Notes: a model not told the origin generated them from the letters alone. 12,215 nucleotides of DNA from JANXVV01 sp038230975 (GCA_038230975.1 JBBRMF010000156.1:1-12215), one strand, 5' to 3'. Counted from the stretch's first letter, positions 1 through 6,822 are shown. Numbers and translations are program-made.

Positions 1-201
1 CAGCGAGACCGGCAGCGTCGATTCATAGCCCAAAATCACGCTGGCCGCCGAATCACCAACCAGCAGCATCGGCACACCGGCCTCCTGCATCAGCCGGGCC
101 GTGGTGAAATCGTAACACGTCAGCATCGCGAACTTATTCCCCGTCGACCGGGCCGAGCGGAGATCGTTCAGCGTGAACTTTTTGGAAAGAGGTGCGGGCA
201 T
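1..201 (-). CDS. panB: 3-methyl-2-oxobutanoate hydroxymethyltransferase, N-terminal part (cut by window edge)
   Basis: Ketopantoate hydroxymethyltransferase makes ketopantoate from 2-oxoisovalerate and methylene-tetrahydrofolate, the first committed step of pantothenate and CoA synthesis in the cytosol. The 67 visible residues match the start of the family: KFAMLTCYDFTTARLMQEAG, then MLLVGDSAASVILGYESTLPVSL split here as VGDSAAS and GYESTLPVSL. The Asp of VGDS (residue 50) aligns with a metal-binding Asp of E. coli PanB (Asp45 in that numbering, from memory). The start is the ATG at 199-201. An in-frame GTG 18 bases upstream is possible, and neither has a clear ribosome site. The reading frame is open to the window edge, so the rest of the TIM barrel lies outside. 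It is divergent from the defence-like operon to its right and is probably a core genome gene that marks the edge of the accessory module. Confidence 0.93.
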   Translation of the reverse strand, partial: MPAPLSKKFTLNDLRSARSTGNKFAMLTCYDFTTARLMQEAGVPMLLVGDSAASVILGYESTLPVSL

Positions 202-343
202 CGGGGTTATTCTACTCACTCCAGCGGGGAGAGTCAGCAGGCGAGTCAAAAGGTTGTGAGGCGAAAATTTCACCGCGACGTCGCATCGCAGACGCATGAA
301 GCCGTGCCGCAGTGGGAGATTAGAATAGATTTCCTGCAAGCTG
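202..343. promoter_or_regulatory. Divergent intergenic region with a 10-bp palindrome
   Basis: This gap separates divergent panB and the plus-strand operon, so promoters for both should lie here. The only clear element is the perfect palindrome GCGACGTCGC at 275-284. I see no convincing -35/-10 pair for either direction. If the 246-aa protein really starts at 470, the gap extends to 469 and includes a TATAGAAT box at 445-452 that lacks a good -35 partner. Confidence 0.35.
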
Positions 344-1084
344 ATGGCAACCCACAACACCGCAGCTTCGGTGGTGATATTACACCCAACGACGGCAGAT
401 TCGAACCGCTTTTTTAGCAATACAGGGAATAGACTTGCTTTCGGTATAGAATACCAATACACTACCGTCATGCGAAGACGAGAGCGAGCGGTGGAAGCGA
501 TCAGGGTGGCCGAGAACGCCGTCGCCTTGCTCGTCTCCGAAGCCGGGCAAGAACGCGAATGGGATGAAGCTTCGACGTTCATCGACCTTGGACGTCGTTT
601 GAAAGGTCTCATTGAGGCGTTTTCGGTCACCGGCGCAGATTCGTCGCAAGCTCCGCCGGCGAATAAACCAGTCCTTACCGCCGGTCCAGCCGTGATATCG
701 CTCCCCAAGCCAAAGGCGACGAAGAAGGCTGTTTATCCGCAGTTTTTCAAGGAAGGCGAAACGCTCGTCAAGGTTGCATGGTCCAAGTCGCAGCGGAGCG
801 AATACGAGCACAAATCCCCGCGAAGAGTCCTCTCTTTGCTGATCGATGCCCTTCTAAAAGTCGGCTCCAAAGGGCAGCGCTTTACCATGGACAAGGTGCT
901 GCCGCTCCGAGACTCGGAAAACGCCGGCGCGGAAATGCCCGATTACCAGGGATATGTTTGCCTCGCCTGGTTGCGGAGCGAGGAATTGGTCAGACAATAC
1001 GGGCGGAGCGGGTATTCTATTCCGAAAGCAAGTGGACTCGTGAAGTCGGTGGGTGATTGCTGGGAACGGCTAAAGTCGCGATAG
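344..1084 (+). CDS. Hypothetical protein with possible winged-helix C-terminal domain, first gene of defence-like operon
   Basis: I do not recognise a named family. The 246-aa product has three parts. Residues 1-42 look unstructured. Residues 43-95 form a charged, heptad-like helical stretch beginning MRRRERAVEAIRVAENA. After a Pro/Lys-rich linker (about 103-128), residues 129-246 form a compact domain starting YPQFFKEGETLVKVAWSKS. Its alternating helices and final YGRSGYSIPK turn would fit a winged-helix DNA-binding fold; this is inference from pattern only. The start is uncertain. The ATG at 344 gives the longest frame but has no Shine-Dalgarno site. The ATG at 470 (204 aa) begins exactly at the helical stretch and fits the domain layout better, though it also lacks a clear site. 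The stop lies 31 bases before the ATPase gene on the same strand, suggesting co-transcription and a role in DNA recognition or regulation of the module. Confidence 0.7.
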   Translation: MATHNTAASVVILHPTTADSNRFFSNTGNRLAFGIEYQYTTVMRRRERAVEAIRVAENAVALLVSEAGQEREWDEASTFIDLGRRLKGLIEAFSVTGADSSQAPPANKPVLTAGPAVISLPKPKATKKAVYPQFFKEGETLVKVAWSKSQRSEYEHKSPRRVLSLLIDALLKVGSKGQRFTMDKVLPLRDSENAGAEMPDYQGYVCLAWLRSEELVRQYGRSGYSIPKASGLVKSVGDCWERLKSR

Positions 1085-1103
1085 TGAATGAGCACTTGAC
1101 GGT

Positions 1104-1110
1104 TAAGGAG
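1104..1110 (+). promoter_or_regulatory. Strong ribosome binding site of the GHKL ATPase gene
   Basis: TAAGGAG ends five bases before the ATG at 1116. It fixes the ATPase start and contrasts with the absence of a clear site before the 246-aa gene. Confidence 0.8.
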
Positions 1111-1115
1111 TCGGT

Positions 1116-3047
1116 ATGAAAAGCTGGCATTTCAATGTGATGCGCCCAGGCGACCGCGCGCGTGAGCCGCAAATTGAGAAATTTTTTGCATCGGATGCGG
1201 TAAAGGACAATCCCACGGGATTAATCCGTGAAGGCATCCAGAACTCTCTCGACGCTCGCGCCCCGCAACATGCTGGGCCGATTTGTGTTCGGGTCGGCAT
1301 CTTTGCGGCGATGGCGTCCGTTGGTCGGTCGTCGCCTCAACCCTACATGGATGGTTTTGCGCCTCACCTGAACGCCTCGAAGCATAAAATGCCGTCGTTA
1401 TCGAGCGCCGGCGGGTTCCGCTATCTGGTGTTTGAAGACTTTGGCACGACCGGTCTTCTTGGCGATCCTACTCAGTGGAAGCCAATTGAAGGCGTAAATA
1501 ATCCGTTCTTCAACTACTTCCGTGCCGAAGGTCTGTCGGACAAAGTGGAAGGTAATCGCGGACGACACGGGGTCGGCAAGCATGAGTTTGCGCGTGCCAG
1601 CGATATCCGTTCGGTATTCGCGCTGACTCGTCGCGCCGAAACGGATGGCTCGCAACGCGATTATCTGATGGGCACGGCGGTGCTTCGAACGCATCAGGTA
1701 GGTGCAACGACTTTCCTTCCCGATGGCTGGTTCGGTATTCCGAGCAACCAAGATGTCGGACTCGTTCTGCCGATCGATGACGAAGCGTTTATCACTGAGT
1801 TTAAGGCCCACTTTCAACTCACTCGGGCCAACGAGGCGGGACTAAGCATTGTCGTTCCCCGGCTAAACCCCACCGTTGATGCGCACGCGATTATTCGAGC
1901 GGTGATAACGGACTTTTTTTATCCCGTTCTTTCGGGCGAGTTGGTCGTAAAGGTGCGGAACGAATTAGGCGAGACGTTGATCGACGCCAAGACCATTACT
2001 CAGGCCGCCAAGACAGAAGGCGAACCGTTCGCTTCACAAATGTCGCCTCTGTTCGATCTGGCTCTTGCGGCGCTCGGTGCCGAAAGCTGGCAGGAATTGT
2101 CGCTTCCATCGGACATAGAGTCGCCGAAGTGGGAGCGGGCGTGCATCGCGGACACGGTCCGCGGTGCAATTCAAAGCCAACTCGAAAACCACGAGGTTGT
2201 GAAAGTCTGTATCCCGGTTCAAATACGCGAGAAACTTGACGCCGGTGAGCAACAGCATGACTCCGAATTCAAAGTGGTGTTGCAGCGCGATCTATCGAGC
2301 GATGAAGGTCAGATCGTCTTTGTCCGCAAGGGTCTGATCATTAGCGATGTTCGCAACAACAACCGTCAGGTTCGTTGCCCCGGTGTGCGGGCGCTGGTGA
2401 TTATTGAACACGGCACCCTCGCCAAATTGCTTGGCGATGCCGAAAACCCCGCACATACCCAATGGCAATTCCAACTCGTCAAAGACAAGTACGTCAAGGC
2501 CGGCGTGTGCATCAACTATGTCGCGTCGAGCGTCCCTTCCATCCTGCGACTTTTGAGTGACGAACAGAAGAAGGCCGATCCATCATTGCTGATTGACTTA
2601 TTCTCCCTTCCAAGCGCGGCTGATGATGGCGCGAAAACGAAACAGAAGAAAAAGAAACCGGGCGGAGTGACGGAACCTCCACCCCCTCCGCCACCGGCAA
2701 AACCGAAGCGGTTCCGCGTCCAGAAGCTGGAAGATGGTTTTGTTATCTGTCGCGGAGACGCTAACGCATCACTGCCTCCATCAATTGAATTGAAGGTGGC
2801 ATACGATGTTCGGCGCGGCAATCCGCTCGCCAAATATCGCCCGGCGGACTTCCGAATCGGGCTCGGGGCAATTGACTGTGACTATGTTGGCTGCGAACAC
2901 ACGGATTTCGGCGACAACTGGGTTGTCGTCAAGATAAACGAGCCTGATTTCAAAATTCGCGTTACCGGCTTCGATACCCGTCGAGATCTGCACATCGACG
3001 TAAAAGTGAAAGAATTGGAGGGACAGACCAATGGCTCAACGGATTAA
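1116..3047 (+). CDS. GHKL-superfamily (MutL/Hsp90/MORC-like) ATPase of a restriction-modification-like system
   Basis: The 643-aa protein has the Bergerat ATP-binding fold. The N box is at residues 39-46 (E-x3-N-S-x-D, Glu39 and Asn43 being the expected catalytic and Mg-binding residues). The second motif is FEDFGTTGL at 106-114, and the lid is GRHGVGK at 149-155. About residues 190-500 would be the transducer-like and central region. A Lys-rich stretch and a run of seven prolines (about 521-527) then link to a beta-rich domain at 530-643 that could be Ig-like. GHKL ATPases dimerise on ATP binding and act as clamps or switches; such proteins are known beside Dcm and Vsr genes in restriction-modification-like operons (described by Iyer, Abhiman and Aravind for MutL/MORC homologues). 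It is not MutL: the order of motifs fits, but the length, the proline linker and the C-terminal domain do not. It overlaps the next gene by 17 bases. ATP binding is well supported; the exact role is inferred. Confidence 0.85.
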   Translation: MKSWHFNVMRPGDRAREPQIEKFFASDAVKDNPTGLIREGIQNSLDARAPQHAGPICVRVGIFAAMASVGRSSPQPYMDGFAPHLNASKHKMPSLSSAGGFRYLVFEDFGTTGLLGDPTQWKPIEGVNNPFFNYFRAEGLSDKVEGNRGRHGVGKHEFARASDIRSVFALTRRAETDGSQRDYLMGTAVLRTHQVGATTFLPDGWFGIPSNQDVGLVLPIDDEAFITEFKAHFQLTRANEAGLSIVVPRLNPTVDAHAIIRAVITDFFYPVLSGELVVKVRNELGETLIDAKTITQAAKTEGEPFASQMSPLFDLALAALGAESWQELSLPSDIESPKWERACIADTVRGAIQSQLENHEVVKVCIPVQIREKLDAGEQQHDSEFKVVLQRDLSSDEGQIVFVRKGLIISDVRNNNRQVRCPGVRALVIIEHGTLAKLLGDAENPAHTQWQFQLVKDKYVKAGVCINYVASSVPSILRLLSDEQKKADPSLLIDLFSLPSAADDGAKTKQKKKKPGGVTEPPPPPPPAKPKRFRVQKLEDGFVICRGDANASLPPSIELKVAYDVRRGNPLAKYRPADFRIGLGAIDCDYVGCEHTDFGDNWVVVKINEPDFKIRVTGFDTRRDLHIDVKVKELEGQTNGSTD

Positions 3048-3834
3048 CTATACTGGACGAAAAAAAATAACGAAAGAAGACGTCCCGATTCGCATCATTA
3101 GCAACGGGAACGGCCTGACGTTCAATGTGGAACTGTCAAAGCTCGTCGAATACAAGCTCGACCCACAGGCCCGCGTTTACGTTGAAGCGTACCGCAGCGC
3201 GTCGACCGCGTGGGATCGTTGGGACTTCGGCCGGGTCGGGTTGATTTCTCCGCCTCCGATTGAACAGCGGTCGCTTGACAAGTTTGGCGGTGCTGACGGT
3301 CTCCTATTCCGCGTGAAAATTTCCGCCGACGGTGAAGCGCTCGGCAAACTGCTCGCCGAGGCTGATGCGATCCGCCCGGTGCTGCCGGATGACATGGAAG
3401 GACACGGCGATCCCCTGATAGACTGCATTCCGGCGGATATCGGGTCAGAAGTCTGGCGAGTCCGGTTTGCCGACCATATGCCAATGCTCCTCATCAGCGA
3501 TAAGTTCGGAGACTTTGGATGGAAAGAACTTTACCGCGATGCGCGATTTCGGTCGCTCGTTGCGCCGGCGGCGATGCGGCAAATTCTGGTTCGAATTCTT
3601 GTGATCGATCGAAACTTGGGTGACGAAGAGAATCTCTCCGACTGGCGCCGCCGTTGGATTCGATTTGCGGAAATGCTCCCTGGTGTGACGCCCGACCCGG
3701 ACACCGTTGAAGACGATCAGAGCAATGCCGACGACGTCGAACGTTGGATTGATTCCGCCGTGAGCGCCTTTTCTGCACGGAGCGGGCTGTTCGATCGCTT
3801 CATGGAAATCCGCAAACAGGAGGTCGGCCAATGA
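3031..3834 (+). CDS. Hypothetical protein, third gene of the ATPase operon
   Basis: The 267-aa product is not a family I can name. Residues 12-100 are rich in predicted beta strands (RIISNGNGLTFNVEL, RVYVEAYR, WDRWDFGRVGLI, GLLFRVKIS). The second half is mostly helical and acidic near residues 230-245. Trp-rich segments (WDRWDF, FGWKELYRD, DWRRRWIRFAEML) suggest a protein-interaction surface. I see no nuclease, ATPase, signal or membrane motif. GGAGGG at 3017-3022 lies eight bases before the ATG and supports the start. The gene begins 17 bases inside the ATPase gene and ends in an ATGA overlap with the next one, so the three are almost certainly translated from one message. A structural partner of the ATPase is the most economical guess; this is inferred from context only. 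Confidence 0.8.
   Translation: MAQRINYTGRKKITKEDVPIRIISNGNGLTFNVELSKLVEYKLDPQARVYVEAYRSASTAWDRWDFGRVGLISPPPIEQRSLDKFGGADGLLFRVKISADGEALGKLLAEADAIRPVLPDDMEGHGDPLIDCIPADIGSEVWRVRFADHMPMLLISDKFGDFGWKELYRDARFRSLVAPAAMRQILVRILVIDRNLGDEENLSDWRRRWIRFAEMLPGVTPDPDTVEDDQSNADDVERWIDSAVSAFSARSGLFDRFMEIRKQEVGQ
3818..3824 (+). promoter_or_regulatory. Consensus Shine-Dalgarno site for the 236-aa gene
   Basis: AGGAGGT, a perfect anti-16S match, ends six bases before the ATG at 3831. It confirms that the ATGA overlap is a real translational junction. Confidence 0.85.
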
Positions 3835-4541
3835 AACTCCGCCGCTTTACACAGACCGGCCTGACACAGTTTGGGCAATACCTCGAACAACTCAAGGCCG
3901 CCCCGCCGACACCGCCGCCGATTTGGCTCCTGACGGACGAAGACGCATCCGAACCCGCTGCGGATGTTGAGGTCGTCGACCAGTCCTTCGCAGTGCGATT
4001 TGACGCCGCCAAATACCTCGACGGACTGCTTTCAGCCGCGAAGATTGCCAATGTAGAACGAGACGCGGGCCTTTGGGCGTGGCTGACGCTTCTGTTTTTT
4101 GATCAGGTCTGCCCGGTTGGGAAGAACGGTGAGCGAAAGCCGGGTGAATCAGCCCGATATCTACCCGCAATTGATAATTTCCAGCGGTACTATCGTCACT
4201 TGCTGCTGGGTCCATACGCTATATTTCGAGCTCACGCTGATGAGCCGGAACGTGCGAGGGGTGTTCTAATGACCAACGTCAGCGCTCCTGGCGACGTTGT
4301 TGAGCAGTTGGCGTCTCGCCAAGAGCTAATCACCAACAAAAACGTAATGAGCGTTGTCACCGGCCTGTACTTCGACAAGAAAAAAGTCTCGCCTAAAAAA
4401 GGCGCAGGCGGAAAGGCTGATGGGTCGCCGCGCCGCCTAGCCGATATTCTGAATCAGTTTGACCTCACCTTCGATCTATATTCAGTTCCAGAAGAAGGGC
4501 TCATCTCATTGCTCCCGAAGGAGTTTGACCGCTTTCGTTAA
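3831..4541 (+). CDS. Hypothetical protein, last gene of the ATPase operon (possibly DUF6339-like)
   Basis: The 236-aa product has a variable N-terminus (1-60, with a proline stretch near 25-30) and a well-ordered part from about 62: YLDGLLSAA, then LWAWLTLLFFDQVCP, then RYLP-IDNFQRYYRHLLLGPY, then VLMTNVSAPGDVVEQLASRQ, then a Lys/Gly-rich loop with RRLADILNQFDLTFDLYS. These look like conserved family motifs. From memory they recall the uncharacterised DUF6339 family, but I cannot check this. No catalytic motif is evident, and there is no signal peptide; the hydrophobic helix at 81-90 is too short for a membrane span. The start is secure: AGGAGGT at 3818-3824 sits six bases before the ATG, which overlaps the previous stop (ATGA). 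The 3' end overlaps the convergent 112-aa gene by 41 bases. Confidence 0.82.
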   Translation: MKLRRFTQTGLTQFGQYLEQLKAAPPTPPPIWLLTDEDASEPAADVEVVDQSFAVRFDAAKYLDGLLSAAKIANVERDAGLWAWLTLLFFDQVCPVGKNGERKPGESARYLPAIDNFQRYYRHLLLGPYAIFRAHADEPERARGVLMTNVSAPGDVVEQLASRQELITNKNVMSVVTGLYFDKKKVSPKKGAGGKADGSPRRLADILNQFDLTFDLYSVPEEGLISLLPKEFDRFR

Positions 4542-4839
4542 ATGCCGGCAGGTATCCCATCTCACGATACATCCGGTGCTGGACACGAATCCCAACATCA
4601 TAGACATCAACGCCAGTCCCATCGAGAAGGCAGATTGCGCGATCAAGTTCAATATTCAGTCGAGTCGCCTGATCAATTCCAAATGAGTGGCGCTGGGTTT
4701 CAGTGTTAACATAGCTGTGGAAATTCTCGTCAGGATGGAATCCAACTCCTATCCATCGAACGAGAGCGCGGATATACCGAACGGCGTCGTTGGCAGTGGC
4801 GTTTTTCGGAAGTGTCGGTTCATCAGGCATGTCATGCAT
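4501..4839 (-). CDS. Small hypothetical protein, third gene of the dcm-vsr operon
   Basis: The 112-aa product is not a family I recognise. It reads like a real soluble helical protein: NDAVRYIRALVRWIGVGF, then a His/Asn-rich turn (FHPDENFHSYVNTETQRHSF), then a helix around RLNIELDRAICLLDGTGV, then a helix with RVQHRMYREMGYLPAF. The start ATG (4837-4839) lies inside the last codons of vsr, an eight-base overlap; a second in-frame ATG at 4830 would shorten it by three residues. Its overlapping position behind vsr implies co-expression and a shared task. Its 3' end runs 41 bases into the tail of the convergent 236-aa gene. The plus-strand frames across the same stretch have low-complexity, unconvincing translations, so this frame is preferred. 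An accessory or inhibitor of the Vsr-type enzyme is possible but unproven. Confidence 0.65.
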   Translation of the reverse strand: MHDMPDEPTLPKNATANDAVRYIRALVRWIGVGFHPDENFHSYVNTETQRHSFGIDQATRLNIELDRAICLLDGTGVDVYDVGIRVQHRMYREMGYLPAFNESGQTPSGAMR

Positions 4840-5260
4840 GTTGAGATTTTATCTTCAAAAACTTTTTCTTCAATTCACCTGTTTGGGGTATCTGACATTC
4901 CCAAACGACGACGACACGCCAACCCTCCCTACGTAGTCGCCTGCGTACCTTCGAATCCCTTACGATGTTTGCTTCAAACTTCTGCTGCCAGAAGGTGATG
5001 CGGCTTTTGGGCATGTAGCAGGCTTTGCAGCCGAAGTGACGATGCCAGAAACAGCCATGTACGAACAAGACAGTTCGATATTTGGGTAGCACAATGTCCG
5101 GCTTGCCGAACACTTTCTGCCCCGTCGACAGTCTAAACCGAAAGCCCATGTGGTGAAGAATGCGTCTGACTGCGCGCTCCGGCTTCGTATCACGACTCTT
5201 AATCTGCGACATGTTCCAACTGCGGTGCTGTGGAGTCAGGCGGTCTATGTCACACCTCAA
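4832..5260 (-). CDS. vsr: Very short patch repair (Vsr-family) endonuclease, TTG start
   Basis: The 142-aa product is a full-length Vsr-fold nuclease. E. coli Vsr nicks at T:G mismatches made by deamination of 5-methylcytosine. Expected features are all visible: the N-terminal D-x-L-TPQHRSWNMSQI segment, TKPE with Glu28, GKPDIV with Asp55 (E. coli Asp51), and FVHGCFWH with His68 and His73 (E. coli His64 and His69). The PKSRITFWQQKF helix follows. Zinc ligands are plausible at Cys70, His75, Cys78 and Cys122. The start is TTG at 5258-5260, overlapping the methyltransferase stop as TTGA; the next ATG (residue 17) would remove conserved N-terminal residues, so TTG is preferred. Pairing with a C5 methyltransferase is classic. 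With the GHKL ATPase nearby it may instead serve as the cutting component of a defence system; that part is inference. Confidence 0.93.
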   Translation of the reverse strand: MRCDIDRLTPQHRSWNMSQIKSRDTKPERAVRRILHHMGFRFRLSTGQKVFGKPDIVLPKYRTVLFVHGCFWHRHFGCKACYMPKSRITFWQQKFEANIVRDSKVRRRLRREGWRVVVVWECQIPQTGELKKKFLKIKSQHA

Positions 5261-6807
5261 AAAATATCGTTTACGAGCGCGGCGATCTGCCGTGCGAGCA
5301 GAGGTGGCACGGCGTTCCCAACTTGTGTGTACTGTGCCGTGCGCGGTCCTTCAAAAAGGTAGTTGTCGGGAAATGTCTGCAATCGAGCAGCTTCGCGAAC
5401 TGTGAGGCTGCGACACTGAATCGGGGACGGGTGGATGTAGTAGTGTCCGTCCTTACTGATATGTGAAGTAATAGTTGTTGAATGTCTGCCCATTAACTGA
5501 ACACGGAATCGATCAGCAAAGTGCGACCCGGAAAGAGCAACGCCGACGTTGAGATGGGCAGGAAGAAGCGACGTAGGAAAATCGGCCAACGCTGGTGAAT
5601 GACCACGAAGTTGCGCAAAACATGCCGCGAAGGCGTAGCGGTGAAGGTCAAGCCTGATGTGTGCTCGCGCGGAATGGTTGCAGAAGCCTTTCAGCCGTCG
5701 ATCGACGAACCAGTCGCGCCGGTCGTGATATTGAATACATGGCCTGCCTGCGACAAAATCGCTGCCACGTTCAAGTGCTGACTCTGCGACCCGATCATGC
5801 GTTGCGGAGACCATTAATTCTCTAATGTCTTTTGGAATCGAATTTCCAACGGCATCACGAACGGCTGACATCCACGAAGCGCGATCATCCGGTTCTCGTG
5901 AAAGTCCGCTGCGGAGCGGCGGCAGGTCGCGGATCATCTCATCAACATTCGGCCCGGGCGATGGAGTGAGGGTGCCCAATTTGTGAATGTCCATGTCGTC
6001 GCGGATGCCGACGATAATGACGCGGTGTCGCGCCTGGGGAATGCCGTACTGTTCACATTTCACGATATAGTCAGGAGGCGAGGGGAATAGCTCACTTCGC
6101 GTTACGGCCCGAAGTCGGTAGGATCGGCGGCGTTGATTTGTGCGCGTGCGGCCTTCTCGTTGAAGCGCTTCGGCGGGGTCGGAAAGATCACGGGCAATTC
6201 CTTCAAAGACAAGATCGCCTTCGATCCGGGCAGAGAGCAGGCCACGGACATTTTCCATGACGAAGACGGCTGGCCAGGAGTCGGCGATGAGTTGAAGGTA
6301 TTCCAGATATAAATGGGCCTTGGGATCGTCGGCCAGGCGGTAATCTGCTTTTCCTTTGTTACGTGACCGTCCCGCAAGCGAATACGCCTGGCATGGAGGC
6401 CCGCCGATCAGAACCCAGCGATCATCGCCTTCCGGGAATCGATCGAGTGCCTCGCGTACGCGGCGGCGCAACTCTGGCAGCGGTGCCTCGATTTCGTCAC
6501 CGAGCGTGGCGCGCCAGGCCTCGGTGTGGGCTGCGGCGGACTGCCTGGGGAATTCGTTGAAGAGTTCCGTCGTGCTCATCTGGCATTGGAGCCGTCGATA
6601 ATAGGCGTCGGGAACTTCACCGGGTGGGAACTGGCGAAGGAAGCTGCGGAGCGTCAGGGTCTGGTGGGCGACGGGGTCTTTCTCGATCGAAAGGGCGATC
6701 TGGAACGGTTGCTTGTCGCGGGGATCGGTGAAGGCGCTGAAGCCCTCACCGAGGCCACCGGGGCCGGCGAAGATGTCGATGACGGGAATTGCAGATCGCT
6801 GCCGCAT
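5257..6807 (-). CDS. dcm: DNA (cytosine-5-)-methyltransferase
   Basis: The 516-aa enzyme transfers a methyl group from S-adenosylmethionine to cytosine C5 in a specific DNA sequence. Motifs run in canonical order: motif I DIFAGPGG (11-18), motif IV GGPPCQ (135-140) with catalytic Cys139, motif VI ENV (185-187), motif VIII QARHR (258-262), motif IX around REAARLQTFPD (471-481) and motif X GNAVPP (497-502). The target-recognition region lies between about 290 and 440. The spacing from motif I to motif IV is about 120 residues, roughly twice that of small enzymes such as M.HhaI, because of an Arg/Glu-rich helical insert at 55-128. The ATG start is supported by GGAG five bases upstream. It heads an operon with vsr (4-bp overlap) and the 112-aa gene. 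A possible -10 (TATAAC on the minus strand) lies at 6823-6828. The recognition sequence cannot be read from the protein; dcm is used in the generic sense. Confidence 0.95.
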   Translation of the reverse strand: MRQRSAIPVIDIFAGPGGLGEGFSAFTDPRDKQPFQIALSIEKDPVAHQTLTLRSFLRQFPPGEVPDAYYRRLQCQMSTTELFNEFPRQSAAAHTEAWRATLGDEIEAPLPELRRRVREALDRFPEGDDRWVLIGGPPCQAYSLAGRSRNKGKADYRLADDPKAHLYLEYLQLIADSWPAVFVMENVRGLLSARIEGDLVFEGIARDLSDPAEALQREGRTRTNQRRRSYRLRAVTRSELFPSPPDYIVKCEQYGIPQARHRVIIVGIRDDMDIHKLGTLTPSPGPNVDEMIRDLPPLRSGLSREPDDRASWMSAVRDAVGNSIPKDIRELMVSATHDRVAESALERGSDFVAGRPCIQYHDRRDWFVDRRLKGFCNHSARAHIRLDLHRYAFAACFAQLRGHSPALADFPTSLLPAHLNVGVALSGSHFADRFRVQLMGRHSTTITSHISKDGHYYIHPSPIQCRSLTVREAARLQTFPDNYLFEGPRTAQYTQVGNAVPPLLARQIAALVNDIF

Positions 6808-6822
6808 GCACGCTCCAATGCG

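Noticed and set aside
380..811. 143-aa minus-strand open frame opposite the 246-aa gene
   Set aside because: Its translation is Arg-rich and lacks any domain pattern, it has no ribosome site, and it lies opposite a gene with a coherent domain layout.
2516..2833. Minus-strand frame with a poly-Gly and poly-Phe stretch
   Set aside because: It is the complement of the polyproline and polylysine linker codons of the ATPase gene.
4459..4998. Plus-strand frames across the 112-aa gene and the end of vsr
   Set aside because: They have poor translations and no ribosome sites, while the minus-strand frame is coherent and overlaps vsr as an operon member.
5150..5466. Three plus-strand frames across the vsr-dcm junction
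   Set aside because: They are shadows of two genes with full sets of family motifs on the other strand.
344..6807. Assignment of the module to DISARM, BREX, Druantia or Mza
   Set aside because: The helicase, PglX/PglZ, Z1 and AIPR components that define these systems are not in the window; only the methyltransferase, and for Mza a GHKL ATPase, would match.
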